Shown here: in pieces, positions 42,754 through 50,777 of the stretch
Numbering within the stretch: the first letter of the stretch is position 1
How the letters are laid out: each line of letters begins with the position of its first letter
Assembly: GCA_937902985.1 (NCBI GenBank)
Contig: CALFNG010000528.1
Location: 1 to 52,173 of the forward strand
Direction of reading: 5' to 3'
Length of the DNA: 52,173 nucleotides
From: an uncultured Myxococcales bacterium
Lineage (GTDB): Bacteria > Myxococcota_A > Polyangia > Polyangiales > Polyangiaceae
Translations under genes and position numbers: made by a program
The notes under the pieces: model-generated
Told to the model about the DNA's origin: nothing
The model's database searches: none
What the model saw: only the letters and a program-made list of their open reading frames with translations

Positions 42754-43614
42754 ATGCACGAGGTGGACGACGAACTCCGCGAGATCAAGCGCGAAATCAT
42801 TGAGTCGCGCGGGCTGGTGATCAAGACGAACAACCTGACGAACGCGCTCAGCGCGGACATCAAGTCGATCGCCAAGCGGCAGCAGAGCTACGAGCGGCGC
42901 CTCACCTGGAACAGCGCGACGGCCTACGTGGTGTTCGTGGTGGTCGTGTTCGCGGCGCTCAAGTTCTTCGTCGACGCGCGGGTCGACGCGATCGACGCGA
43001 CCAGCAAGCATCTGCGCGACGAGAACGTGCGGATGAAACAAGCGCTCGACGACGCGAGGCAGCTTCAGGCCGAGCGGCAGGCCTCGGAGCTCGAGGCCGC
43101 CAAGTTTTACGACCTGGTGCGCCAGGGCAAGCGGGTGGACCTCATCAAGGGGTGGGAGTCGATGCGGACCAAGCCGCTCTCGAAGGCCGAAGGGCAGTTT
43201 CTGGCCGACGCGGTCGACAAGGCCAGGGCCGAGCAGGCCTCGCTGCTCTACCTGCAGGGGCTCGACAGCTCGCGCCTTCAGCGGTGGCAAGAGGCGGCGA
43301 CCGCCTTCGAAGACTCGCTGCACTACGAAGACCAGGGCGCCGTGGCGCCGCAGTCGAAGCTCGAGCTCGGCAGCGCGTACCGCAAGCTCCACAAACAGAA
43401 GGAGGCGATTGCGGTGCTCGAGCCGCTCGTAGAGTCCAATGCGGACCGCGAGGTGCAAGACGACGCGCTCGAGCAGCTCGCGTGGTGCCAGACGGAGATC
43501 GAGGCCTTCAACGACGCCAAGAACACCTGGCGCACGCTGATCAAGAAGTTCCCCGACTCGCACTACGCGCCGGAGGCCAAGCTGGCGTTGATGCAGCTCT
43601 CGCAGACCCATTGA
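42754..43614 (+). CDS. Membrane-anchored coiled-coil/TPR protein
   Basis: A 286-residue protein. The N-terminus (VDDELREIKREIIESRGLVI) and residues 20-50 form a coiled coil; one membrane helix follows (AYVVFVVVVFAALKFFV, about 57-73), then a second coiled coil and, from about residue 150, TPR-like repeats: ASLLYLQGLDSSRLQRWQEA, LELGSAYRKLHKQKEAIAV and YAPEAKLALMQLSQ. It resembles tol-pal-system/YfgM-like helical scaffolds, but no specific family is certain. It is divergent from the lysozyme gene across a 12-bp gap, so promoter elements must lie inside the coding sequences. Confidence 0.72.
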   Translation: MHEVDDELREIKREIIESRGLVIKTNNLTNALSADIKSIAKRQQSYERRLTWNSATAYVVFVVVVFAALKFFVDARVDAIDATSKHLRDENVRMKQALDDARQLQAERQASELEAAKFYDLVRQGKRVDLIKGWESMRTKPLSKAEGQFLADAVDKARAEQASLLYLQGLDSSRLQRWQEAATAFEDSLHYEDQGAVAPQSKLELGSAYRKLHKQKEAIAVLEPLVESNADREVQDDALEQLAWCQTEIEAFNDAKNTWRTLIKKFPDSHYAPEAKLALMQLSQTH

Positions 43615-43699
43615 AGGGCGCTCTTCTCCGACCATCTCCCCCGCCCATCGGTCGCGAGGCCGGTGAAGTTGCGGGCCGCGTCGTGATAAAGTGAGAGGG

Positions 43700-45616
43700 A
43701 TGGACGCGGTGGTCGTCACACGATCCGTCGATTTGACCTCGCCTCCAGAGCGGGTCTGGCCGCTCATCTCGGACACCGACCGGTTCAACCGCCTGCTCGG
43801 AATGAGCACCGTGACCTACAAGCCCATCGACGCGGCGGGCGGCCAGAACAAGACCAGTAGCGCGCGCTTCACCGCCGAGACCCGCGCGGGCGGCTTCGCG
43901 CTCTCGTACGACGAGTTCCCCTTCGAATGGACGAAGGAGAAGGCCTTCAGCGTGCGCCGCGAGATGCACGGCGGCCCGGTGGAGTCGCTCACGTGGCGCT
44001 GCACCCTCGAGCGAACGCGTGCGTCCGACGGGCCGGGCGCGGTCGACAACGGCACGCGGGCCACCGTGCGGCTCGCGATCGTTCCGCGCGCGTGGGCGCT
44101 CAAGCCCGTTGCGTGGCTCAACGCCAGGCAGTTCGCGACCCGGTTCGTCGGGCTCGGACCGGCGATCGATGCGCACCTCGTCGCGGGCGCGCCGAGCCCC
44201 TACGTCTTGCCTGTCTCGCCAGCTGACCGCGCGCGCGTCGACGCGGCCGTGACCGCGCTGACCGAGCGCGGCGTGGCGGCTCCCCTCGCGGCCAAGATCG
44301 GCGCGTTCGTTCGCGAGAGCGCCGACGCCGACGTCGTCCGCATCCGGCCCTTCGCCCTCGCCGACGACTGGAACGAAGACCGGCGAACCGTGCTCCGGGC
44401 GTTCTTGCACGCGGTGCCGGTCGGCCTCGTCGAGCTCCGGTGGGGCCTCGTCTGCCCGAGCTGCCTGACCGCCTCGCAGCAGGTGCAGAGCCTCGACGAG
44501 ATCACCGCCGAGGGGCACTGCCAGCTCTGTGACATCCGGTTCGATCTCGATCTCGACAAGGCCGTCGAAGCGACGTTCCTCCCCCACCCGGCCATTCGCC
44601 GCGTCCCCGAGCAGCTCTTCTGCATGGGCGGCCCGGGCCGGACGCCGCACGTCGTCGTGCAAGCCAGCGTCGATCCGAGCGCCACCCGCGCCCTCGACGT
44701 GCCCATGCAGCCCGGCCGCTACCGGGTCTTCGGGCGGGGGGGGGCGACCGCCACGCTCGAAGTCGATCCCGCGGCGGGCCCGGTGGCCGAGGCCACTCTG
44801 GGGCCCGACGGCATCCGGCCCGCGCAGCTCCGGGCCGCACCCGGCGGCGAGCTCCGGCTCACGAACGCGTACGACGACGGGCGCCACGTGAAGATCGAGC
44901 GCCTCGCCTTCGCGAGCACCGCCGCCACGGCGCACATCGTGTCGACCGTCGACGAGTTCCGTTCGCTCTTCACGAAGGACTTGCTGAAGCGAGGGACGCC
45001 CCTTCGCGTCGCCCGGACGGCCATCCTGTTCAGCGACCTCACGGGCTCGACCGCCCTCTATACGAAGGTCGGCGACGCCGCCGCGTTCCGCCTCGTCGAC
45101 GACCACTTCGACGTCATGCGCGACGTCGTCCGCGCCCACGAGGGCGTGCTCGTCAAGACCATGGGCGACGCCGTGATGGCCGCGTTCGTCGACGTGCAGC
45201 AGTGCGTGCGGGCCGCCGCCGACGCCCTCGCGCGCTTCGAGACCTTTCGAGCGCAGACCCCCCACGGCGAGCACGTGGGCCTCAAGCTCGGCGTCTTCGC
45301 CGGCCCTTGCTACGTCGTGACGGCGAACGGCGCCCTCGACTACTTCGGCCAGACCGTCAACGTCGCCTCGCGCCTCCAGCACCTGGCCCAGTCGGGCGAG
45401 ATCGTGTTCCCCGCGGACACGTACGCGACGCTCGACGCGGCCGAGCAACGCGCGCTCACGGTGGGCGAGACGTTCGAGGCGCGCGTGAAGGGCGTCGAAG
45501 AGCCGCTGGCGCTCGTGCGCGTGGGCCTGGCGTCGCCCGGGGAATCGCCGCGGGTGAAGTCGGTCCGGCCACCCGCGTTCGATACGCAGCGAGCCCAGCG
45601 AAAGGTCGGTGGCTGA
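43700..45616 (+). CDS. Class III adenylate/guanylate cyclase with SRPBCC and DUF5939 domains
   Basis: About 638 residues. An SRPBCC/START-like lipid-binding domain (1-155) begins VVVTRSVDLTSPPERVWPLI. A middle DUF5939-type region carries a zinc-ribbon-like pair, VCPSCLTAS and GHCQLCDI (about 255-285). The catalytic domain starts TAILFSDLTGSTALYTKVG, with the metal-binding Asp in FSDLTGS, then VKTMGDAVMAAF; it lacks a membrane segment. Ser in FSDLTGST and the downstream residues do not settle ATP versus GTP preference. The domain order implies ligand-controlled cyclic nucleotide synthesis in the cytosol. The GTG at 43691 is an alternative start; the motif GTGAGAGGGAT here recurs upstream of the kinase gene. 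Confidence 0.88.
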   Translation: MDAVVVTRSVDLTSPPERVWPLISDTDRFNRLLGMSTVTYKPIDAAGGQNKTSSARFTAETRAGGFALSYDEFPFEWTKEKAFSVRREMHGGPVESLTWRCTLERTRASDGPGAVDNGTRATVRLAIVPRAWALKPVAWLNARQFATRFVGLGPAIDAHLVAGAPSPYVLPVSPADRARVDAAVTALTERGVAAPLAAKIGAFVRESADADVVRIRPFALADDWNEDRRTVLRAFLHAVPVGLVELRWGLVCPSCLTASQQVQSLDEITAEGHCQLCDIRFDLDLDKAVEATFLPHPAIRRVPEQLFCMGGPGRTPHVVVQASVDPSATRALDVPMQPGRYRVFGRGGATATLEVDPAAGPVAEATLGPDGIRPAQLRAAPGGELRLTNAYDDGRHVKIERLAFASTAATAHIVSTVDEFRSLFTKDLLKRGTPLRVARTAILFSDLTGSTALYTKVGDAAAFRLVDDHFDVMRDVVRAHEGVLVKTMGDAVMAAFVDVQQCVRAAADALARFETFRAQTPHGEHVGLKLGVFAGPCYVVTANGALDYFGQTVNVASRLQHLAQSGEIVFPADTYATLDAAEQRALTVGETFEARVKGVEEPLALVRVGLASPGESPRVKSVRPPAFDTQRAQRKVGG

Positions 45617-45643
45617 CGTTCCCGTGCGGCAGACACGGCCATT

Positions 45644-45685
45644 CTCGAGTACGCGGCTGTCGTGAAAGCCGTTCGGGTACTCGAG
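45644..45685. terminator. Long inverted repeat after the cyclase gene
   Basis: CTCGAGTAC (45644-45652) and GTACTCGAG (45677-45685) are perfect 9-bp arms; inside them CGGCT and AGCCG add a second stem. It begins 28 bp past the cyclase stop and could act as a terminator or RNA processing site; there is no T-run. Confidence 0.5.
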
Positions 45686-45695
45686 CCGAGGTGAA

Positions 45696-45722
45696 CGGGC
45701 AAAACGGGCAAAACGGGCAAAA
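45696..45722. repeat. Three tandem copies of the 9-bp unit CGGGCAAAA
   Basis: Exact 9-bp repeats 72-98 bp upstream of the kinase start codon, directly after the long inverted repeat. They are outside any coding sequence I accept and may be a binding-site array. Confidence 0.85.
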
Positions 45723-45793
45723 GGTCGGTCACTCCGCAAACGGGGGCGGAACCGCAGTCTTCTGTTATCGTGAGAGGGATCGGGGGTAATTCG

Positions 45794-47182
45794 ATGCGGG
45801 GAGACCGCGACCGCGCCGACGGGGCGCGCGACCGCTCTACGGACTCGGGCGCCTCCAAGCACTCGGGGGCACACCTGCGCGACGGGGCAACGTTGCCCGT
45901 CGCCGGCGACGAGATCGGCGGAAAGTACAAGATCCTGGGGGTGCTCGGCACCGGGTCCATGGGCGTCGTCTACGAGGCGATCCACACGCGCCTCCACCAG
46001 CGCCTCGCGGTCAAGGTGCTGCGCTCCGACGTGGGCGACGTTCAGAAGCTGCTCGCGCGCTTCGAGCGGGAGGCGCAAGCGAGCGCCCAGCTGCGCTCGG
46101 TTCACGCCGCGCGGGTCATCGACGTCGACTCGCTCCCCAGCGGCCTGCCTTACATGGTGATGGAGTTCCTCGAGGGCCGGACGCTCGACGCGGAGCTCGC
46201 CGCCACGGGCCCCATGCCTGTCGAGCTCGCCGTCGACATCGCGATGCAGGTCGCCACGGCCATGACCGAGGCGCACGGTCTCGGCATCGTTCACCGCGAC
46301 CTCAAGCCCGCCAATCTCTTCGTCTGCCGCGTCGGCGATCGCGCCGTCATCAAGGTCCTCGATTTCGGGATCTCGCGGGTCGAGGGCGACGCACGGCTCA
46401 CCGGAGGCGGCGAATGGCTGGGCACGCCGAGCTACGTCGCCCCCGAGCAGCTCCGCTCGAACAGCAACGAAGACGCGCGGAGCGACGTGTGGTCTCTCGG
46501 CGTCATTCTCTTCGAGCTCCTGACGGGTCGCGCTCCGTTCGAGGGCGGGACCGTCCAGGTCCTGGCGAAGGTGCTGCTCGACCCAGTGCCCTGGCCCCTC
46601 GAGTATCGACCGGACCTCTCGCGCGACGTCGCGCGCGTCGTCATGCGCGCCCTCCAGCGGGACCCCGCGCTGCGCTACCAGAGCATGCGCGAGATGTCCG
46701 ACGCGCTGGCGCCGTACGGCCCGTCGCGGAGCGCGTCGACGGTCGTCGAAGAGATCCAGAAGGCCCGAGGCCGGCTCGGCGAGATCCTCGTCACCGAGGG
46801 GATGATCAGCCAGCAAGATCTCGACGGCGCCCTCGCCGTGCAGCGTCGCGAGGGCCGGCTGCTCGGGCAGGTCCTCATCGAGATGGGCCTCGTCGGCCAC
46901 GCGGACCTGCTCACGGTGCTGGCCAAGCAGCAGGGGCTCTCGTCGCGGCAATCCGCGAACATGGCGCGGGCGGTCGTGGAGCGCGAAGCGCCGACCCGGG
47001 CCCCGGCCCTCACGGCGATCCCGACCGTTCGCCCGTCCGCGCCGCGACGGGCCTCGCGACGTGCCTGGAGAGTGCCTGCCGCGGCGGCGGTGCTCGCGCT
47101 GCTCCTCGCCGCGGCCATCGGCGCCGCGTACCGCGTCGGCGCCCCCCGGCCTACGCCACCAGCGTCCGGTACGCCGCAGTAA
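45794..47182 (+). CDS. Ser/Thr protein kinase with MshEN c-di-GMP-binding domain and C-terminal membrane anchor
   Basis: A 462-residue protein. The kinase domain (about 40-310) is complete: LGTGSMGVVYEA glycine loop, Lys74 in LAVKVL, HRDLKPANLF, DFGISR and GTPSYVAPEQL. Then RLGEILVTEGMISQQDLDG (327-345) begins a 24-residue motif ending LAVQ, a 5-residue spacer RREGR, and a second 24-residue motif starting LLGQVLIEMGLV and ending LAKQ. This is the MshEN layout that binds c-di-GMP in known members. A membrane helix (PAAAAVLALLLAAAIGAAY) precedes a short tail. The GTG at 45770 is an alternative start. The 3' end overlaps the convergent DnaJ gene by 32 bp. Confidence 0.85.
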   Translation: MRGDRDRADGARDRSTDSGASKHSGAHLRDGATLPVAGDEIGGKYKILGVLGTGSMGVVYEAIHTRLHQRLAVKVLRSDVGDVQKLLARFEREAQASAQLRSVHAARVIDVDSLPSGLPYMVMEFLEGRTLDAELAATGPMPVELAVDIAMQVATAMTEAHGLGIVHRDLKPANLFVCRVGDRAVIKVLDFGISRVEGDARLTGGGEWLGTPSYVAPEQLRSNSNEDARSDVWSLGVILFELLTGRAPFEGGTVQVLAKVLLDPVPWPLEYRPDLSRDVARVVMRALQRDPALRYQSMREMSDALAPYGPSRSASTVVEEIQKARGRLGEILVTEGMISQQDLDGALAVQRREGRLLGQVLIEMGLVGHADLLTVLAKQQGLSSRQSANMARAVVEREAPTRAPALTAIPTVRPSAPRRASRRAWRVPAAAAVLALLLAAAIGAAYRVGAPRPTPPASGTPQ

Positions 47183-47897
47183 CTTCGGCGAAGCGCATCT
47201 CGAGGGCGCGGCGCTCGTCGTCGCTCGCGCCCGGATGAAGGTCGGGGTGCACCGCGCGTGCGAGGCGCCGGTACGCGCGCTTGATCTCCGCGACTTCCGC
47301 GCCCGGCGACAGACCGAGGACGCGCCAGGGCAAGCTCGAGGCGGGCGTCGCCGGCGGGGGCGCAGCGTGGGGCGCCGGTCCGCTTCGCTCGTGCCGGCGC
47401 CGGCGACCGTGGAGGAACTCGCTCGGACGGAGGGGCGGATCCCAGAGACGCCACCCGGCGCCGTCGGCCCCGCGGCCCGTCAGCGCGCCGCGCGGGGGAC
47501 GCACCGCCACGCGAAAGGAGATCCGCGCGTCGTGCAACCGGTCGAGCACCGCGAGACGCCCCACCACCTGACGGCGGAGCGCGTTGCCCACGACCTCGGG
47601 CGACAGGCGAAAGTCGTCGACGAGCACTTCGCCGTGAAGGCGCTGCGAGGCCATCGCGCGCAGGAGCGAGCGGCGCAGAACGTCCTCGTCGGCGGCGCGG
47701 TCGCCCCGGAGGATCTCGGCGAGCGAGGGCGTGGCTCCGTCGAGCTCCACCGCCGTGACCAGGCCCTGCGCGAGGTACACGCGGTGGAGACGGCCCTGGT
47801 CTTCGGTGAGCTCGACGGTCCCCGTAGAGCCGGCGCGATGAAGAGCCCCGAGGAGATCGCCGAGCGTGGTCGAACGGAGGCGGCCGGGCAGGTCCAT
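47151..47897 (-). CDS. DUF4388-DnaJ fusion protein
   Basis: About 248 residues. The N-terminal DUF4388 domain (1-100) begins MDLPGRLRSTTLGDLLGALH and includes GTVELTEDQGRLHRVYLAQG, typical of the PATAN-like group seen in bacterial signalling proteins. A linker leads to a C-terminal J domain: LPWRVLGLSPGAEVAEIKRA, then HPDLHP with the HPD tripeptide that stimulates Hsp70, then FAEVTAAYRTL. The ATG at 47897 lies inside the leader shared with the Uma2 locus; the TTG at 47936 is an alternative. Function is unknown. Confidence 0.82.
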   Translation of the reverse strand: MDLPGRLRSTTLGDLLGALHRAGSTGTVELTEDQGRLHRVYLAQGLVTAVELDGATPSLAEILRGDRAADEDVLRRSLLRAMASQRLHGEVLVDDFRLSPEVVGNALRRQVVGRLAVLDRLHDARISFRVAVRPPRGALTGRGADGAGWRLWDPPLRPSEFLHGRRRRHERSGPAPHAAPPPATPASSLPWRVLGLSPGAEVAEIKRAYRRLARAVHPDLHPGASDDERRALEMRFAEVTAAYRTLVA

Positions 47898-48037
47898 GGA
47901 GGGCCATGGTGGCCCGGACAGGGGCGTCGGGGGCAAGTTCTGGGGGCGGCTCGCCTCGAGGACCGACGCTTTGGACCCTTTCGCCGGGGCAAGCGCGGGC
48001 CGGGCGGCTGGAGCTCGGGGCGCTCTGGGCGCGGTGA
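47888..48037 (+). pseudogene. Uma2-family gene remnant with shared leader
   Basis: GCAGGTCCATGGAGGGCCAT and the next 13 bp are nearly identical to the leader of the intact Uma2 gene (50690-50722). Downstream, CCTTTCGCCGGGGCAAGCGC and on to GGCTGG (to about 48011) match the intact gene around 50937-50972, then sequence jumps at a TGGA microhomology to GAGCTCGGGGCGCTCTGGGC and a TGA, the intact gene's C-terminus. This is a Uma2 copy that lost its N-terminal and central coding parts by internal deletion. Confidence 0.75.
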
Positions 48038-48049
48038 TGCGGCGAGCGG

Positions 48050-48457
48050 CTATTCCAGCCAGCCGCCCGCGGTAAGGAGCGCCGCGGCATCGTTCACGAA
48101 GCGGCGCGCCTTCTCCACTTCGGGCCGCACTTCGTCGACGCCGTACGCGAACGCCGAGTCGTAGTCACCCGCGGTGCGAAGCGACTCGAGATGGCCGAGC
48201 TCCTTCGAGCGCTCCGCGGCCAGAAGCCCGGGTTGCACGAAGTGCCTCGAGAGCATCGTCCGCACCGCCCGGTGCGAGCGAACCTCGAGCCCTAGCGAGA
48301 AGAGGAGCGCGCGGCCTGCATGCAACGCGGCATAGTAGGCGCGACTCGCGGCGTCGGGAACGAGCCCCAGGCCGAGCAAGGCATCGGCCGCCTGAAGCGC
48401 GCTTCGCGCGAGCCGCATCTCGTCCGTCACGTTGACGCGAATGTTTTCCCCCGTCAC
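48050..48457 (-). CDS. HEPN-domain protein (UPF0332-like)
   Basis: A 135-residue helical protein. DAASRAYYAALHAGRALL and SHRAVRTMLSRHFVQPG are the hallmark of HEPN proteins of the PF05168/UPF0332 type, and GHLESLRTAGDY follows as expected. It starts at a GTG overlapping the MNT gene stop (GTGA). Such pairs act as toxin-antitoxin or ribonuclease-nucleotidyltransferase modules in characterised cases. The Rx5H in RTMLSRH may be the catalytic site but this is uncertain. A longer upstream frame is a shadow of the MNT gene. Confidence 0.82.
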   Translation of the reverse strand: MTGENIRVNVTDEMRLARSALQAADALLGLGLVPDAASRAYYAALHAGRALLFSLGLEVRSHRAVRTMLSRHFVQPGLLAAERSKELGHLESLRTAGDYDSAFAYGVDEVRPEVEKARRFVNDAAALLTAGGWLE

Positions 48458-48810
48458 GCGTCGATCCCCTCTTCGAGGATATCGCGGGCGATGAGCCGCT
48501 CGCGCCGAACGAGGAGATCGAAGTGCTCTCCCGAGACGACGAAGGGCGACAGCAAGGCGCCGGTTTCCAGCTCCACATCGACCGCGTCGCTGACGGCCTC
48601 TCGCCACTCGTCGCGCGTCAGCCCTTCAACGACGGCCGCGACGTCGACGTCGGAGTCTTCGCCCGCCTCGTGCCGGGCCCAGGAGCCGAAGAGGCGAACG
48701 AAGCGAAGGCGCCCATCGAAGCGCGAGGAGAGGCGCTTCGCGTAGGTCGCGACAGCGAAGCGAAGATCGGCAGGCAGAACGTGCCCGGTCACGGCTCTGG
48801 AACGTAGCAT
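48454..48810 (-). CDS. MNT-type minimal nucleotidyltransferase
   Basis: A 118-residue protein with LFGSWARHEAGEDSDVDVAA, the GSx10DxD nucleotidyltransferase motif, in a polymerase-beta fold. In MNT-HEPN systems it modifies (for example AMPylates) or pairs with the HEPN partner. Its stop overlaps the HEPN gene start. Starts at ATG 48810; GTG 48792 is possible. The pair sits between a Uma2 remnant and an ABC exporter, a typical accessory setting. Confidence 0.85.
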   Translation of the reverse strand: MLRSRAVTGHVLPADLRFAVATYAKRLSSRFDGRLRFVRLFGSWARHEAGEDSDVDVAAVVEGLTRDEWREAVSDAVDVELETGALLSPFVVSGEHFDLLVRRERLIARDILEEGIDA

Positions 48811-48925
48811 GGCAGGGCGTTTTCCGACGTGGGTCGGGGCTACCGTGCGCTTCCCCTGGCAAGCTTGAACCGAGCCGTTCGATGCGGTCGGCTTCGAGTT
48901 CGAGGCCGTTTCGGCGAGGTGCTCG

Positions 48926-50542
48926 TTAGGAGCCGGGTTCGACCACCCGGCCGTCTTTGAGCACGATCACGCGATCGGCGACCGCGAGGAGTTCCGGCGT
49001 ATGCGCCGCGAATGCGACCATTCCGCGTCCCGCGAGCTCCCGAACGAGCTGGGCGACGAGGACGATCCCGTCTCGATCGAGGTTGGCATCGGGTTCATCG
49101 AGCAGAAAGATCGACGCATCTCGGCAGAGGAGACGGGCGAGCGCGACGCGCTGGCGTTCGCCAACCGAGAGCGAATCGACCCGCGCTTCGAGCGGCTCGA
49201 CCCCCTTGCGATGGAGGACGGAGAGTAGGCCGACCCGATCGAGGGCTTTGAGCATGCGCTCGTCGGTCGCGCCCGACAGCGGCCAGCCGACGGCTCGCCG
49301 CACATCCGCGCGAGGCGGCAAGTACGGTCGCTGCGGCAAGAACGCGACGCCCGAACGCCATGCGTCGGCGTCGACGGCGTCGAGCGCGACGCCACCGACC
49401 CGCAGGCTGCCGCTCAGAGGCGCCGCCAGCGCGAGAAGCATCCGCAAGCACGTGCTCTTGCCCGACCCGTTCGCGCCCGAGAGCGCCAGGACGTCGCGAC
49501 CGTTCCAGTCGAGCGCGATCTCGGACAGCGCCTGCCCCGAACGGTCGGGCGTCTCGTAACGAAACGACACCCGATCGAAGACGACCTGGGCCGGAAGCGG
49601 CGGAGGCGCCAGAGTCCCGCGCGGGCGTTCGGACACGCCCGCACGGACGACGCGCGCGAGCATGTGCAGCCAGCGCTGGTCGCGCACGAACCCGTGCACG
49701 CCCTGGGCGACACCCACGAACGCCGGTGTGACGCTCGCGAAGACCGCCGCGTCGGTGAGCGAGACCGCGAGCGATCCGCGCAGCTGGCCGTTCGCGACGA
49801 GCGCTGCCGCCACGAGCCCCGCGACGGCCGCGAGCGCCAGGCGACCCGAGAGGACCGTCGAGAGCGCGACGCGCGCTCCTGCACCGCTCCAGGCCCGAGC
49901 TCGGGCTCCCAGATCGACCATGAAGGCAGCCCGGCGCCCCGTGGCCACAATCTCGAGACGGCCCTGGAGCGCGTCGACGAAGGCTTCGTACACGCGCTCC
50001 TGGGCCTTCCACGTGCGCTCGACAGCACGCGCGACGGCTCGTCGCGAGACGACCAGGGCACCGACCGCGAACACCGTGATGACCGCGGCGAACGCCACCA
50101 GCCGCGCGGGCTCGACAAGGGCACCCCCGACGACAAGGAGCGCGCACGCGATCAGGTCGCCGCAGGCGTTCGGGACCGTCTGCGAGAGCAGCTGGGCGGA
50201 GTGGTAGACGCCTTGCGCCGCCTCGAGGTGCATATCCTGATCGGGAAGGACCTCGGCGCGCAGAACGTCGCCGTGGAGAACGCTCGCCGCGGCGAGCTCG
50301 AGGAGCTCGGATTCGGTGCGGGACGTGAAGATTCGCTGGACCAGGGTGCGGGCCGTGAAGAGCGTGCCGAAGAGGAGGGACACGGCGATCTTGTCGCGCA
50401 CGGACCGCTCGACGAGCGTCCAGGCGAGCGCCGGAGCGAGGATGCGCTGGACGATGGTCGAAGAGGCGAGGACCGCGGCGCGGCGGGTGATGGGGCCGGA
50501 CGCGAGGGCGCGAAGGTCGCTCAGGGCGGCGCGAGGTTCCAA
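48926..50542 (-). CDS. ABC exporter with fused membrane and ATPase domains
   Basis: A 538-residue half-transporter. The N-terminal 300 residues hold about six membrane helices. The ATPase has Walker A GANGSGKST, Q-loop FLPQRPYL, signature LSVGERQRVALARLL, Walker B IFLLDEPDANLD and His-switch AAHTPE. The layout is that of CydC/D-like or MsbA-type exporters; no second half-transporter lies nearby, so it may homodimerise. Substrate unknown. The upstream region has a 12-bp palindrome TGTCCGCGGACA (50670-50681). Confidence 0.85.
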   Translation of the reverse strand: MEPRAALSDLRALASGPITRRAAVLASSTIVQRILAPALAWTLVERSVRDKIAVSLLFGTLFTARTLVQRIFTSRTESELLELAAASVLHGDVLRAEVLPDQDMHLEAAQGVYHSAQLLSQTVPNACGDLIACALLVVGGALVEPARLVAFAAVITVFAVGALVVSRRAVARAVERTWKAQERVYEAFVDALQGRLEIVATGRRAAFMVDLGARARAWSGAGARVALSTVLSGRLALAAVAGLVAAALVANGQLRGSLAVSLTDAAVFASVTPAFVGVAQGVHGFVRDQRWLHMLARVVRAGVSERPRGTLAPPPLPAQVVFDRVSFRYETPDRSGQALSEIALDWNGRDVLALSGANGSGKSTCLRMLLALAAPLSGSLRVGGVALDAVDADAWRSGVAFLPQRPYLPPRADVRRAVGWPLSGATDERMLKALDRVGLLSVLHRKGVEPLEARVDSLSVGERQRVALARLLCRDASIFLLDEPDANLDRDGIVLVAQLVRELAGRGMVAFAAHTPELLAVADRVIVLKDGRVVEPGS

Positions 50543-50669
50543 GGCGGCTGCATCCTACGCGGAGGCGGTCCGCTTGCGACCGTGCTTGGCCGTAGAGGAT
50601 GTTCGTCTGGAGTTACTGCTCGACCCCAACGCTCCGGGCCTCGCGAGCCGTCGGGAGACGATCGAGAGC

Positions 50670-50681
50670 TGTCCGCGGACA
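50670..50681. promoter_or_regulatory. Perfect 12-bp palindrome TGTCCGCGGACA
   Basis: Lies in the 235-bp space between the divergent ABC exporter and Uma2 genes, just before the leader shared with the Uma2 remnant. It could be an operator; nothing else is visible in this gap. Confidence 0.45.
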
Positions 50682-50689
50682 GGCGGCGG

Positions 50690-50722
50690 GGCAGGTCCAT
50701 GGAAGGCCATGGTGGCCCGGAC
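50690..50722. repeat. Leader shared by the Uma2 gene and its remnant
   Basis: GCAGGTCCATGGAAGGCCAT and the next 13 bp match 47888-47920 with about one mismatch. It precedes the intact Uma2 start by 56-88 bp. Conservation beyond the coding region suggests a duplicated unit including the promoter. Confidence 0.85.
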
Positions 50723-50777
50723 GGCGGGACCGGGGGGGTAAGTTCTTGCCCGGCGGGGGCGATGCTACGTTGACCCC

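Noticed and set aside
41863-43809. A 648-residue minus-strand frame ending in the lysozyme
   Set aside because: Everything before residue 357 is antisense to the TPR and cyclase genes; the lipoprotein signal at 42741 marks the true start.
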